Of a DNA stretch of 64,000 nucleotides, positions 26,919 through 35,321 are shown in pieces. The notes below the pieces were generated by a model, which saw nothing but the letters and a program-made list of their open reading frames with translations, did not search any database and was not told the origin of the DNA. Numbering within the stretch: the stretch's first letter is position 1; the number at the start of each line of letters is the position of its first letter. The DNA comes from Burkholderia sp. Ac-20365 (GTDB lineage: Bacteria > Pseudomonadota > Gammaproteobacteria > Burkholderiales > Burkholderiaceae): assembly GCF_017104715.1 (NCBI RefSeq), contig NZ_JAAGPI010000032.1, positions 39,414 through 103,413 on the forward strand, written 5' to 3'. The position numbers and the translations under genes are program-made.

Positions 26919-26945
26919 ACATCGCCGTCGCTCGGCACTCCGCGC

Positions 26946-27650
26946 CTAGCTGCCCTGCTCCTTCTGGATCCGCGTGCGCGCTTCGCCGAGACTTTCGAAG
27001 CGATCGTCGTCTTCGTTGAACACCGAAATGCGGCCGTGCCCGATGTCGTACACCCAGCCCGACACTTCAAGACGCTTTTGCGCGAGCCGCCCGGCGACAG
27101 ACGGATGCGTGCGCAAATGCATCAACTGCAGCCGGATATTTTCTTCGACGAGCGCCTGCACGAGATGGTCGTGGCCCACATTGCGCGCCTGCACCACGCT
27201 GCGCGCCGTCTCGGCGTTGCGCAGCCACGCGTTGACGGTCGGCATGTCTTCGGCCGTCATCGGCGCCGTACCGGCGAGTCCGCGCATCGCGCCGCAGTCG
27301 CTGTGTCCGCACACCACGATTTGCCGCACGTTCAGCGCAAGCACCGCGTACTCGACCACAGCCGACACGCCGCCCAGCATTTCGCCATAAGCCGGGACGA
27401 TATTACCGATATTGCGGCACACGAACAGTTCGCCCGGATGCGTTTGCGTAATCATTTCCGGCGACACGCGCGAATCGGCGCAGGTGATGAACAGCGTGTG
27501 CGGCGCCTGACCTTGCGCGAGACTTTCAAACAGCGCCTGGGTGGCGGGAAACACCTCGTCGCTGAACTGCTCGACGCCGTCCAGCAGGTGCAGCAGGTCT
27601 GACTTCGCGGGATCGCGAAGCCGTCTGGTGTTGAGCATATCGTCCGACAT
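26946..27650 (-). CDS. can: Beta-class carbonic anhydrase
   Basis: Cytoplasmic zinc enzyme interconverting CO2 and bicarbonate, 234 aa. Zinc ligands are Cys57, His116 and Cys119, with the catalytic Asp59-Arg61 dyad in ITCADSRV, and HSDCGAMRGL and RNIGNIVP are typical. The ATG at 27650 has GGGAGA upstream. It is convergent with the MocR gene with 27 bp between stops. It stands alone, with no cyanase or transporter partner. Confidence 0.93.
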   Translation of the reverse strand: MSDDMLNTRRLRDPAKSDLLHLLDGVEQFSDEVFPATQALFESLAQGQAPHTLFITCADSRVSPEMITQTHPGELFVCRNIGNIVPAYGEMLGGVSAVVEYAVLALNVRQIVVCGHSDCGAMRGLAGTAPMTAEDMPTVNAWLRNAETARSVVQARNVGHDHLVQALVEENIRLQLMHLRTHPSVAGRLAQKRLEVSGWVYDIGHGRISVFNEDDDRFESLGEARTRIQKEQGS

Positions 27651-27773
27651 GAGGCTGTCTCCCTTCGCAGCGCAGTGGATCATGAGTTGAGGGAGTGTAC
27701 GACGGGATTGCGTCAGCGGGCAGAATGAGGCGCAGACCGGGGCGTTGGGAAGCCGGCAGCGAAGCCATAAAAG

Positions 27774-27811
27774 AAGCCCCGGCCGGACGTGATCGGAGCG
27801 GCGCGGGGCTT
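27774..27811 (-). terminator. Hairpin between fur-like gene and carbonic anhydrase
   Basis: AAGCCCCG (27774-27781) pairs with CGGGGCTT (27804-27811). On the minus strand it is followed by CTTTTAT. Second of two hairpins downstream of the Fur-family gene, so it may be a backup terminator. Confidence 0.5.
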
Positions 27812-27877
27812 GACAAAAAGCTCGCCTGTTCTCAAGAGGCAAGCCCACATTACGCGCGTCAAAAAAGCAGAGCAATC

Positions 27878-27914
27878 AAAAAAAACCCCGGGCGCCGGGT
27901 GCGGCGACCGGGGG
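27878..27914 (-). terminator. Intrinsic terminator of the Fur-family gene
   Basis: On the minus strand CCCCGGTCGCCG pairs with CGGCGCCCGGGG (12-bp stem, one mismatch) and is followed by eight Ts (27885-27878). It lies about 145 bp past the stop of the Fur-family gene. The rest of 27651-28058 holds no gene that I can see. Confidence 0.75.
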
Positions 27915-28058
27915 AAGCTCTCTCGCGCGCGTTGGGAACCACCGCGCACATGAGTCACTTTAGCGGCAAGCACCGCGTGGATTAAGCGCTCGCGCGGAAA
28001 CACTCCTTTCCAGCGCGCACAAATGGACCGCAGAGAAACCACGCGGCCCGCAACGCGT

Positions 28059-28526
28059 TCACTTCGCGCGCGGCCGCGGAGGATGCGCGCGCGCCGCGCA
28101 CTCGGCGCACACGCCATGCAACGCCAGCGTCTTGCCGACGATGCGCAACCCGAACTTCTTCCCGATCGCGACACGGCGCCGGTTGATGGTCGGATCGGAG
28201 AACTCTTCGACGCGCCCGCACACGATGCACACGAGATGATCGTGCACGTCGCCCCGGTTCAGTTCGTAGAGGCTGTGATGCTTGCCGAGCGGCACGTTGG
28301 CGACGAAGCCAGCGTCGACCAGCTGACTGAGCACGCGGTACGTGGTCGACAGATTCATCCGCTCGCCGCCCGCAGCGATACGTCGATGAATCTCTTCCGC
28401 GCTGAAATGGCCGTGCTCCGTGCGCTGCAGATAGTCGAGCACGGCGACCTGCGCGGGCGTGCCTAACAGGCCGGCGCGCTTGAGCACTTCGAGCGTATGG
28501 ATCGGGGACGGTGACGGGGGCGGCAT
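28059..28526 (-). CDS. Fur-family metalloregulator
   Basis: 155 aa. The N-terminal winged helix has the recognition helix in NLSTTYRVLSQLVDAG (59-74). The C-terminal dimerisation part has the metal-site histidines of VHDHLVC (His95, His97) and two structural zinc CxxC pairs, C100-x2-C103 and C140-x2-C143. HDHLVCIVCGRVEEFSD is close to iron-type Fur rather than Zur or PerR, but a second Fur copy is common in these bacteria and the metal cannot be told. Followed by a strong terminator. A Fur-box-like sequence lies about 75 bp upstream. Confidence 0.86.
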   Translation of the reverse strand: MPPPSPSPIHTLEVLKRAGLLGTPAQVAVLDYLQRTEHGHFSAEEIHRRIAAGGERMNLSTTYRVLSQLVDAGFVANVPLGKHHSLYELNRGDVHDHLVCIVCGRVEEFSDPTINRRRVAIGKKFGLRIVGKTLALHGVCAECAARAHPPRPRAK

Positions 28527-28601
28527 GCGCAGCCGTGATGTATCGAATGGAAGGAACCGCCTTCAGCCTATGACATCGGCACGGATATTTCCGGAACCTA
28601 G

Positions 28602-28626
28602 TTGATTGCGATTCGCATTCGATAAA
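28602..28626. promoter_or_regulatory. Possible Fur-box-like sequence
   Basis: TTGATTGCGATTCGCATTCGATAAA, whose centre TGCGATTCGCA is a near-palindrome resembling the ATGCGAAT-type Fur boxes of beta-proteobacteria. It lies between the Fur-family gene and the end of hpnL, so autoregulation is the simplest reading. Confidence 0.4.
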
Positions 28627-28656
28627 CACTGCACAGCACGCCCGGAACCGCGAGCC

Positions 28657-29709
28657 TCAACGCGAACGTTGCCGCGTGGACGCATCGGCGCGCGACTCGA
28701 CAGGACTCAGCGCGGGGTTCTTTGTCCACAACCCGCGGCGGCTTCGCACAATCTCCGCTGCCTGCCACGACAGGAGCGCGATGCAGCCGAACACGACTTC
28801 GCGCATCCGCTTGACGAGCGCCAGCGACAGCGCCGTCTGTTCATCGACGCCGAACATCCGCGCGAGCAGCACGACTACGGCCTCCTGCACGCCGAGTCCC
28901 GACGGCACGAAGAACGCTGCATGGCGTGCCGCCTGCGTGAGCGCTTCGACGGCGATCGCGCCGCCGATCGAAACGGGATGCCCGAGCAGCCACAGCGCGA
29001 GATACACCTCCGACGCACCGAGCAGATAGCCCGCGAACTGCCAGACGAACGCACTTAGCAGCAGGCGCGGGTTGCGTAGCAATACATCGATGGCAGCGTC
29101 GAGCTGTGCGCCGCCAATGCGCTCGACGCCCCAATGCGCGCTCATCGGCAGACGTGCGGACCATCGCTCGATGGCATGAAAGAGCCCGCCGCGCCGGAGC
29201 AGCACGAACACGGCAACAGGCAGCGGCAAGGACAGCAGCAACGCGACGCCGATCGTCACCAGCACATCGTCGTGCCCGGTCTGCGCAACGATCATCACGA
29301 GCCCGAGCGCCGCGAACACGTACTGGACGGCCATCGTCACGATCACTTCGACGATCACCGACGCGGCAACGCCGCCCGCCGCTCCACCCGTATCGCTCAC
29401 CTTCCAGCGCGCGAGCCGCACGCCGACGATTTCACCGCCAATGCTCGCCACCGGCAACAGCCGGCTCACCGCCTCGCGCACGGTCGCGACCCACCACAGA
29501 TACGCGAGCGACGCCCGCCGGCCGAGCAGCAGCCGCCACGCGTGCGCATCGAGCAGCAGCGGCAGCGCGTGCAGCGGTACCAGCCACAGCAACGCAAAGC
29601 CCGCCGCACCGATCGCCCGCAGCACATCGCCCATCCCGCCATGCAGCGCAAGCGCGATCAGCACCGCGATGCCCGCGGGCAATCCCAGCCAGGTGAGCCA
29701 CTTCATCAT
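28657..29709 (-). CDS. hpnL: Hopanoid-associated membrane protein HpnL (LPG-synthase-TM / UPF0104 family)
   Basis: Inner-membrane protein with about eight hydrophobic segments, 350 aa, of the lysylphosphatidylglycerol-synthase transmembrane (flippase-like) family. WWVATVREAVSRLLPVASIGGE and the late FFVPSGLGVQEAVVVLLARM are family hallmarks. Its role in hopanoid biosynthesis is known only by association. Transfer of head-group precursors or lipids across the membrane is likely. The ATG at 29709 overlaps the hpnK stop (ATGATGA). Last gene of the hpnIJKL operon. The final 25 residues are polar. Confidence 0.85.
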   Translation of the reverse strand: MMKWLTWLGLPAGIAVLIALALHGGMGDVLRAIGAAGFALLWLVPLHALPLLLDAHAWRLLLGRRASLAYLWWVATVREAVSRLLPVASIGGEIVGVRLARWKVSDTGGAAGGVAASVIVEVIVTMAVQYVFAALGLVMIVAQTGHDDVLVTIGVALLLSLPLPVAVFVLLRRGGLFHAIERWSARLPMSAHWGVERIGGAQLDAAIDVLLRNPRLLLSAFVWQFAGYLLGASEVYLALWLLGHPVSIGGAIAVEALTQAARHAAFFVPSGLGVQEAVVVLLARMFGVDEQTALSLALVKRMREVVFGCIALLSWQAAEIVRSRRGLWTKNPALSPVESRADASTRQRSR

Positions 29710-30569
29710 AGGTAAGCGCGTTGCGTGAACACATCGGCAAAGCCGCCCGTGATCGCTCCGCTCGCGGCAATCGCCGCCGCGACGCGTTCGGACAGCAACG
29801 CATCGAACTCGTCGCTATGCCGGTAGTCTTGCATGGTCGGCGTAATCGCTCCTTCTCCGGCTACAGCGGGATGACAGTAAATCTCGCCGACACCTTGCGG
29901 CAGCCGCGCAAGCGCGGCAAGCAGCGCTGCTTCGTCGAGATGTCCCGTCTGCGACATGCCGATCACGTAGTCATTGTGCGCGATTCCGGCCTGATCGAGT
30001 TGTTTGCGCACGCGCGCCATCCACGGCCTGATCCAAGCAGGCGCGCCCGGCTCGTACGGCAGGCGCATCGCCTTCAGCCCGTATTCGCTGCCCACTTCGA
30101 TAATCAGCGCAAGCACGGTCGGATGCAGATGAAAGTGCTTGTGCGTGTTCACGTGATCGAGCGCGAGCCCCGTGCGCGCGAACGCCTGAAACTGCGCGCG
30201 GATTTCCGCCTTCAACTGACGCCGCACTTCGGGCACGAGAAAAAAACGGAAGCCGTCGCGCACCATCCGGTCGCCGAGCCGTCCATGCCGGTTGACGAGC
30301 GCGGGCACCAGATGCGTGGCCAGCATCGGCACGCCGTCGGCCAGCACGATATGCAGGCCGACCCGCAAGCCCGGATTGCGATGCGCGCGCTTCACGGCAT
30401 CGACCGACGCGGGCGCGGATACCATCAGGCTCGCCGACGTCAGCACGCCATGCAGATACGCGCGCTCGACGGCCTCGTTGATGCGCACATGCAGGCCGAA
30501 GTCGTCGGCGGTAACGATCAGCGCGCGTCGCGGCGTGGTCGTCGAACGCGGTATCGCCGCTCGCGTCAT
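29706..30569 (-). CDS. hpnK: Hopanoid biosynthesis deacetylase HpnK (YdjC/ChbG-like)
   Basis: Metal-dependent deacetylase-like protein, 287 aa, thought to remove the acetyl group from N-acetylglucosaminyl bacteriohopanetetrol made by HpnI. VTADDFG at 19-25 gives the metal-binding Asp pair, and DHVNTHKHFHLHP supplies the metal-site histidines. GEIYCHPA near the C-terminus is also conserved. It overlaps both hpnJ (ATGA) and hpnL, so the operon is translationally coupled. Confidence 0.9.
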   Translation of the reverse strand: MTRAAIPRSTTTPRRALIVTADDFGLHVRINEAVERAYLHGVLTSASLMVSAPASVDAVKRAHRNPGLRVGLHIVLADGVPMLATHLVPALVNRHGRLGDRMVRDGFRFFLVPEVRRQLKAEIRAQFQAFARTGLALDHVNTHKHFHLHPTVLALIIEVGSEYGLKAMRLPYEPGAPAWIRPWMARVRKQLDQAGIAHNDYVIGMSQTGHLDEAALLAALARLPQGVGEIYCHPAVAGEGAITPTMQDYRHSDEFDALLSERVAAAIAASGAITGGFADVFTQRAYL

Positions 30570-31990
30570 GCCTCGTGCGCCCGCAGGAAGCGGAAGAACT
30601 CGACGCCTTCGCGCAGGCGCCGCTTCATCATGTCCCAGCTCAGCAGCATCTCGCGCACGATTTCCCAGATCTTCGACGGACGGAAATAGAACTGCCGGTA
30701 GAACTGTTCCAGATGGTGATAGATATCTTCGCGCGACAGATGCGGATAGCCGATCGCGGCCAGTTGCACGCCTTCCTTGCTCACCAGATTGATCACCTTG
30801 TTCTCTTCGAGCCAGCCGTTTTCGACAGCCTGCTTATAGAGCGTGGTGCCCGGATACGGCGCGGCGAGCGACACCTGAATGGTATGCGGGTTGATGTCCT
30901 TCGCGTAGGCGATGGTCTTCTGGATCGTCTCCTTCGTTTCACCCGGCAGGCCGAGAATGAAGGTGCCGTGAATCTTGATGCCGAGCTTGCGGCAGTCTTC
31001 CGAAAAACGCCGCGCGATATCGGTGCGCAGGCCCTTCTTGATGTTCAGCAGAATCTGGTCGTCGCCCGATTCGTAGCCGACCAGCAGCAGGCGCAAGCCG
31101 TTCTCTTTCATGATCTTGAGCGTCGCATACGGCACGTTCGCCTTCGCGTTGCACGACCACGTGACGCCGAGCTTGCCGAGTCCACGCGCAATTTCTTCGA
31201 CGCGCGGCTTGAAGTCGGTGAACGTGTCGTCGTCGAACATGATCTCCTTCACTTCGGGCATGTTGTCGCGAATCCACTTCACTTCTTCCAGCACGTTCTC
31301 GACGGAGCGCGTGCGATAGCGATGTCCGCCCACCGTCTGCGGCCACAGGCAGAACGTGCAGCGCGAACGGCAGCCGCGTCCCGTGTAGATCGACACATAC
31401 GGATGCTTCAGATAGCCGATGAAGTAGTTGTCGATCTTCAGATCGCGCTTGTAGACAGGCGCGACGAACGGCAACGCGTCCATGTCTTCGAGAATCGGGC
31501 GCGCTTCGTTATGTTCGATCGAACCGTCCGCTGCGCGATAGCTGAGTCCCTTGATCTGCGCAAGCGGCAGTCCTTCGGCGATCTCCTTGCACGTGAAGTC
31601 GAATTCTTCGCGACAGACGAAGTCGATCGCGTCGCTTGCCGTCAGCGAGTTGTGCGGGTCGACGGCGACCTTTGCGCCAACCATGCCGATCATCACCTGC
31701 GGCGCGCGCGCTTTCAGCTGCTCGGCGAACATCGCGTCAGTCGGAAACGACGGCGTGCTCGTGTGGATCACCACCACCTCGTATTCCTGCGCAATCGCCA
31801 GCGATGCTTCGACGGAAAGACCATCGGCGGGCGCATCGAGCACACGGCTGCCCGGCACCAACGCAGCCGGTTGCGCGAGCCACGTCGGATACCAGAACGA
31901 GCGTATCTCGCGCTTTGCCTGATAGCGCGACCCCGCGCCGCCGTCGAAGCCGTCATACGACGGTGCCTGCAAGAATAGTGTTTTCTTCAT
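30566..31990 (-). CDS. hpnJ: Hopanoid biosynthesis radical SAM protein HpnJ
   Basis: B12-binding radical SAM enzyme, 474 aa. An N-terminal cobalamin-binding-like domain spans about residues 1-140, followed by the radical SAM barrel with the [4Fe-4S] motif CRSRCTFC (Cys207, Cys211, Cys214). It converts glucosaminyl hopanoid to the cyclitol-ether form by ring contraction, as known for Burkholderia hopanoids. The frame is open upstream, but the ATG at 31990 (MKKTLFLQAPSYDGFDGGAG) matches the family N-terminus. It lies 55 bp after hpnI. Confidence 0.93.
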   Translation of the reverse strand: MKKTLFLQAPSYDGFDGGAGSRYQAKREIRSFWYPTWLAQPAALVPGSRVLDAPADGLSVEASLAIAQEYEVVVIHTSTPSFPTDAMFAEQLKARAPQVMIGMVGAKVAVDPHNSLTASDAIDFVCREEFDFTCKEIAEGLPLAQIKGLSYRAADGSIEHNEARPILEDMDALPFVAPVYKRDLKIDNYFIGYLKHPYVSIYTGRGCRSRCTFCLWPQTVGGHRYRTRSVENVLEEVKWIRDNMPEVKEIMFDDDTFTDFKPRVEEIARGLGKLGVTWSCNAKANVPYATLKIMKENGLRLLLVGYESGDDQILLNIKKGLRTDIARRFSEDCRKLGIKIHGTFILGLPGETKETIQKTIAYAKDINPHTIQVSLAAPYPGTTLYKQAVENGWLEENKVINLVSKEGVQLAAIGYPHLSREDIYHHLEQFYRQFYFRPSKIWEIVREMLLSWDMMKRRLREGVEFFRFLRAHEA

Positions 31991-32045
31991 GTTCGCTTTC
32001 CACCAGTTGTCATTGAGCCGAGTGTGTTCTGAAAACGCGAACCAC

Positions 32046-33287
32046 TCAGCGGCCATCGGATACTTCGAGTGCATTGGCGGGCTCGGGCCGGAACACCGTC
32101 GCCGCGCCGTCCGTGTCTGCGACGGGCACGCGCACGCCGCGCCACACCACCGTCGAACCAAACGATCCCGCCATCCATTGCGCAAACAGCAACGCATCGC
32201 GCACGGGCATCGACGCGAGATCGCGCCAGAACGTGCCACGCGCGCTGCGCTCGCCGCTCGCGAGCACATGCAGGATGCAACGCGCCGACACGCCCGTTGC
32301 GGCCGCCACACCGAGCGCAATCGACGCAGCGTGATGCGCGCCCGCGCCATGCAGCGCGAATGCGAGCCACGCGCCGCAGAGCATCCACGGCAGCGTGAAG
32401 GTCACGAACAGGAACGCGAAACCCATGCGGTTCACCGAGCGGATCGTGCGCAGCCAGCGCGTTTCGCGATCCCACAGCGCCGTGAGCGTGCATTCCGTCA
32501 CATCCGTTTCGACCACGACGGGCGACAGCACCGTCTGCAAGCCCAGTTCGCGCACATGGCCGGCGAGCCAATAGTCGTCAGCGAGCGTATTGCGCAGCCG
32601 CTCGAATCCGCCGATACGCTCGAGCGTGCTACGCCGCAACGCCAGCGTCGCGCCGAAGCCAAAGCGCGACGAGCCGAACGCATGCGCGATGCGCACCGAC
32701 GGCACGAACCACTCGTTGATGAATTGTGCGCCGACGCGCGACCAGAATCCCGCAATGCCCTTGGCCCGATACAGACAGGTAACGACGCCAACCTGCGGAT
32801 CGGTGAGCGGCGCGCAGACGCGTTCCAGATAATCCTCCGCGACCGCAATATCGCTGTCGGCGAGCACGAACACGTCATGACGCGCCGATTGCGCGAGATT
32901 GATCAGATTGCTCACCTTGAGATTCGTGCCGTGCACGCGCGCATCGACGACCAGCGAAATCCGGCATTGCGGATAGGCAGCCTGCAAGCGATGCACGATC
33001 GAGACGGCGGGATCGTCCGCGCGCGATACGCCACAGATCAGTTCGAAGCACGGATGCGTCTGCACGCAGAACGACGCGAGATTCTCAAAGAGGCGCGGTT
33101 CGGCGCCGCACAACGGCTTGAGCACGCTCACGGGCATCAGCGGACGCGCAGCCATGCCGCGCCGTTCGCGAGCGGCGGCACGCGACATCGACACGAGCGT
33201 GGCCGCCACGGCCACGACGGCATACAGCGCGGCGCCGATCACCAGCACCATCGGCAAGCCATAGATATGCAGCAGCGCGTCCTGCAT
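32046..33287 (-). CDS. hpnI: Hopanoid biosynthesis glycosyltransferase HpnI
   Basis: GT2-family membrane glycosyltransferase adding GlcNAc to bacteriohopanetetrol. 413 aa from the ATG at 33287, preceded by GTGGGAG about 10 nt upstream. An N-terminal membrane segment is followed by the nucleotide-sugar core (PVSVLKPLCGAEP, VFVLADSDIAV as the DxD, TLADDYWLAGHVRELG and a downstream DRETRWLRTIR resembling QxxRW), then two or three C-terminal membrane segments. First gene of hpnIJKL. A TTG at 33356 would give a longer N-terminus. Confidence 0.9.
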   Translation of the reverse strand: MQDALLHIYGLPMVLVIGAALYAVVAVAATLVSMSRAAARERRGMAARPLMPVSVLKPLCGAEPRLFENLASFCVQTHPCFELICGVSRADDPAVSIVHRLQAAYPQCRISLVVDARVHGTNLKVSNLINLAQSARHDVFVLADSDIAVAEDYLERVCAPLTDPQVGVVTCLYRAKGIAGFWSRVGAQFINEWFVPSVRIAHAFGSSRFGFGATLALRRSTLERIGGFERLRNTLADDYWLAGHVRELGLQTVLSPVVVETDVTECTLTALWDRETRWLRTIRSVNRMGFAFLFVTFTLPWMLCGAWLAFALHGAGAHHAASIALGVAAATGVSARCILHVLASGERSARGTFWRDLASMPVRDALLFAQWMAGSFGSTVVWRGVRVPVADTDGAATVFRPEPANALEVSDGR

Positions 33288-33371
33288 GGCGTCGATTGCT
33301 CCCACTGGGAAAAACGGAGGCTGACGCGCCGTGTCGACGCGCAGCCGTGAATACACAACGGGCGACGCCCG

Positions 33372-33731
33372 CTACCATCCCGTCGCATGGACGGGAACGT
33401 AAGGCACGCCAGTGAAATGCAGATGAAGGATCACGAGACTGCGCGCGGGACAGATAGCCGACACGCACACGGCATCGCGCCGTGGTCCGATGAAATGCGC
33501 ATGACGCCGTCGCAAGGCCGCGCGAAACGCGATGCGTGCCGCGCGACGTGTAATGAGAACGGCAGCCAGCAACAGGCCGAATGTCAGCACGCGGAACGTG
33601 GTCGTCTCGAACAGCGTCTCTGGGAACTTGCAGAAAAAAAGCAGGCTTACGACGCAGACATCGATCGCCGTCGCGGCAACCGAGGCCGTGACGAGATGCG
33701 CGCGGATCATCTGAACAGTGGTGTGCTTCAT
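33372..33731 (-). CDS. Small hypothetical protein with membrane segments
   Basis: 119 codons from the ATG at 33731. Residues about 12-55 are hydrophobic (VTASVAATAIDVCVVSLLFF and FRVLTFGLLLAAVLITR), so it would be a small inner-membrane protein. The basic C-terminal half, rich in Arg and His, is not protein-like and may mean the true gene is shorter. I do not recognise it and see no clear ribosome site. Downstream of it is hpnI, 84 bp away. Confidence 0.35.
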   Translation of the reverse strand: MKHTTVQMIRAHLVTASVAATAIDVCVVSLLFFCKFPETLFETTTFRVLTFGLLLAAVLITRRAARIAFRAALRRRHAHFIGPRRDAVCVSAICPARSLVILHLHFTGVPYVPVHATGW

Positions 33732-33933
33732 GGCGGAGCCAGCCCTACATGGCGCGCACCGTCCGCTATGCCTGCTTCGATAACGTGAAGCCCGCGTGAC
33801 GATGCGACAGATTCGAGCGTGTCCAGACTTGCTGGACACGACGCACCGATCTTAGCGAGCGCATTCTGAAGGGAATATTAAGCACCTTGACCCGATATGC
33901 GTTTCAGGCGCCTTGCATCACATTGCTTGCGGC

Positions 33934-34473
33934 TTACGGCAGCATCCGCTGCAACACGTTGTCCTTCAGCACGATGCGATGGAACAACGCGCCGCCGATA
34001 TGCAATACGATCAGCGCGAGCAGCACCCACGCCAGCACGCTATGCACGTCGCCGAGCGCATGGCCCGTCGGCGAACCCGTCGCGCTCAGATCAGGATAGC
34101 GAACGATGCCGAACAGCTTCACCGCCCAGCCGCGCGACGATGCATTCGCCCAGCCTGCAAGCGGCACCCCTACTAATAGTGCATAGAGCAGCGTATGCGT
34201 CGCGCCTGAAATGAAGCTGAGCGCGCGGGACAGCTCGGCCGGCTGCGGCGCATGTGTCGCGCGCCAGACGACGCGGCACGCCACCGCCGCGACGATCGCC
34301 GCGCCCACGCCGAGATGCCACGCAATCAAGCCATTGGGCAAGGTGTCGCGATGCACGTCGGGCATCGTCCAGCCGATCACGAACTGCGCGGCGATGAGCA
34401 GCGCGACCAGCCAGTGCAACAGGCGCGCGATGCCGTCGTAGGCGGGACGTTGGGCAAGGGCGTTCAGGTTCAT
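33934..34473 (-). CDS. Cytochrome b561
   Basis: Di-haem membrane cytochrome of the bacterial b561 family, 179 aa, four transmembrane helices with paired histidines (ARLLHWLVAL, LIAWHLGVG, THTLLYALL, DVHSVLAWVLLALIVLHIGGAL). Takes electrons from the quinone pool. The protein partner is unknown. From the ATG at 34473. It is divergent from the QseB-like regulator, 188 bp apart, so that region may hold a regulated promoter. Confidence 0.88.
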   Translation of the reverse strand: MNLNALAQRPAYDGIARLLHWLVALLIAAQFVIGWTMPDVHRDTLPNGLIAWHLGVGAAIVAAVACRVVWRATHAPQPAELSRALSFISGATHTLLYALLVGVPLAGWANASSRGWAVKLFGIVRYPDLSATGSPTGHALGDVHSVLAWVLLALIVLHIGGALFHRIVLKDNVLQRMLP

Positions 34474-34661
34474 TGTGGTTCTCGTTCGAAATGACGCGGC
34501 GTGCGGAAGCCGGCGTGACGCACGCACGCCGCATGCGCCACGCGGCGATGCTAACGGCGCAATCCTGAAGAAAAGCTTAACGCCCTCAAATGACGGCCCG
34601 CGCACGTACACACGCGAAAACGGCGCTAGACTCGTAGCAAACACAATACGCCGTACCCACC

Positions 34662-35321
34662 ATGCGCATACTTCTCGTAGAAGACGACGACCTGATCGGC
34701 AGCGGGCTCGAAGTCGCGTTGCGTAACGCGGGCTTCACCGTAGACTGGGCGCGCGACGGCCAGCATGCCGATATCGTCCTCGCGACCACGCACTACATGC
34801 TCGTGGTGCTCGACCTCGGCTTGCCGAAGCTCTCTGGTATGGAGTTGCTGAAATCGCTGCGCCAGCGCGGCAACGCCGTGCCCGTTCTCGTGCTGACCGC
34901 GAAGGACACGTCCGCCGACAAGGTGCGCGGCCTCGACGCCGGCGCCGACGACTATCTGGGCAAGCCGTTCGATCTCGCGGAACTGATCTCGCGCTGCCGC
35001 GCGCTGATCCGCCGCTCGCAGGGACGCGGCAGCGAACTGATCGTATGGCGCGACCTGAGCGTCGACCCCGTCGCGCAGACGGTATCGAAGAGCGGCGTGC
35101 GCGTGCCGCTCACCGCGCGCGAATGGGCCGTGCTGATCCACCTGCTCACGCACGCGGGCGTGCCGCAGCCGCGTGCGCGTATCGAGGAGAGCCTGTACGG
35201 CTGGCACGAGGAAGTCGAGAGCAATGCGATCGAAGTTCACGTGTCGAACCTGCGCAAGAAGCTCGGCGGCGATGCCATCCGCACGGTGCGCGGCTTCGGC
35301 TACGTCGTGGACAAGACATGA
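34662..35321 (+). CDS. QseB-like response regulator
   Basis: OmpR-family regulator, 219 aa. Receiver domain 1-115 with acidic pocket EDDD, phospho-acceptor Asp51 and Lys101, then a winged-helix DNA-binding domain (SNAIEVHVSNLRKKLG, TVRGFGYVVD). It overlaps the kinase gene as ATGA. Closest in style to QseB/TctD/PmrA-type regulators, so the inducing signal cannot be assigned. Confidence 0.9.
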   Translation: MRILLVEDDDLIGSGLEVALRNAGFTVDWARDGQHADIVLATTHYMLVVLDLGLPKLSGMELLKSLRQRGNAVPVLVLTAKDTSADKVRGLDAGADDYLGKPFDLAELISRCRALIRRSQGRGSELIVWRDLSVDPVAQTVSKSGVRVPLTAREWAVLIHLLTHAGVPQPRARIEESLYGWHEEVESNAIEVHVSNLRKKLGGDAIRTVRGFGYVVDKT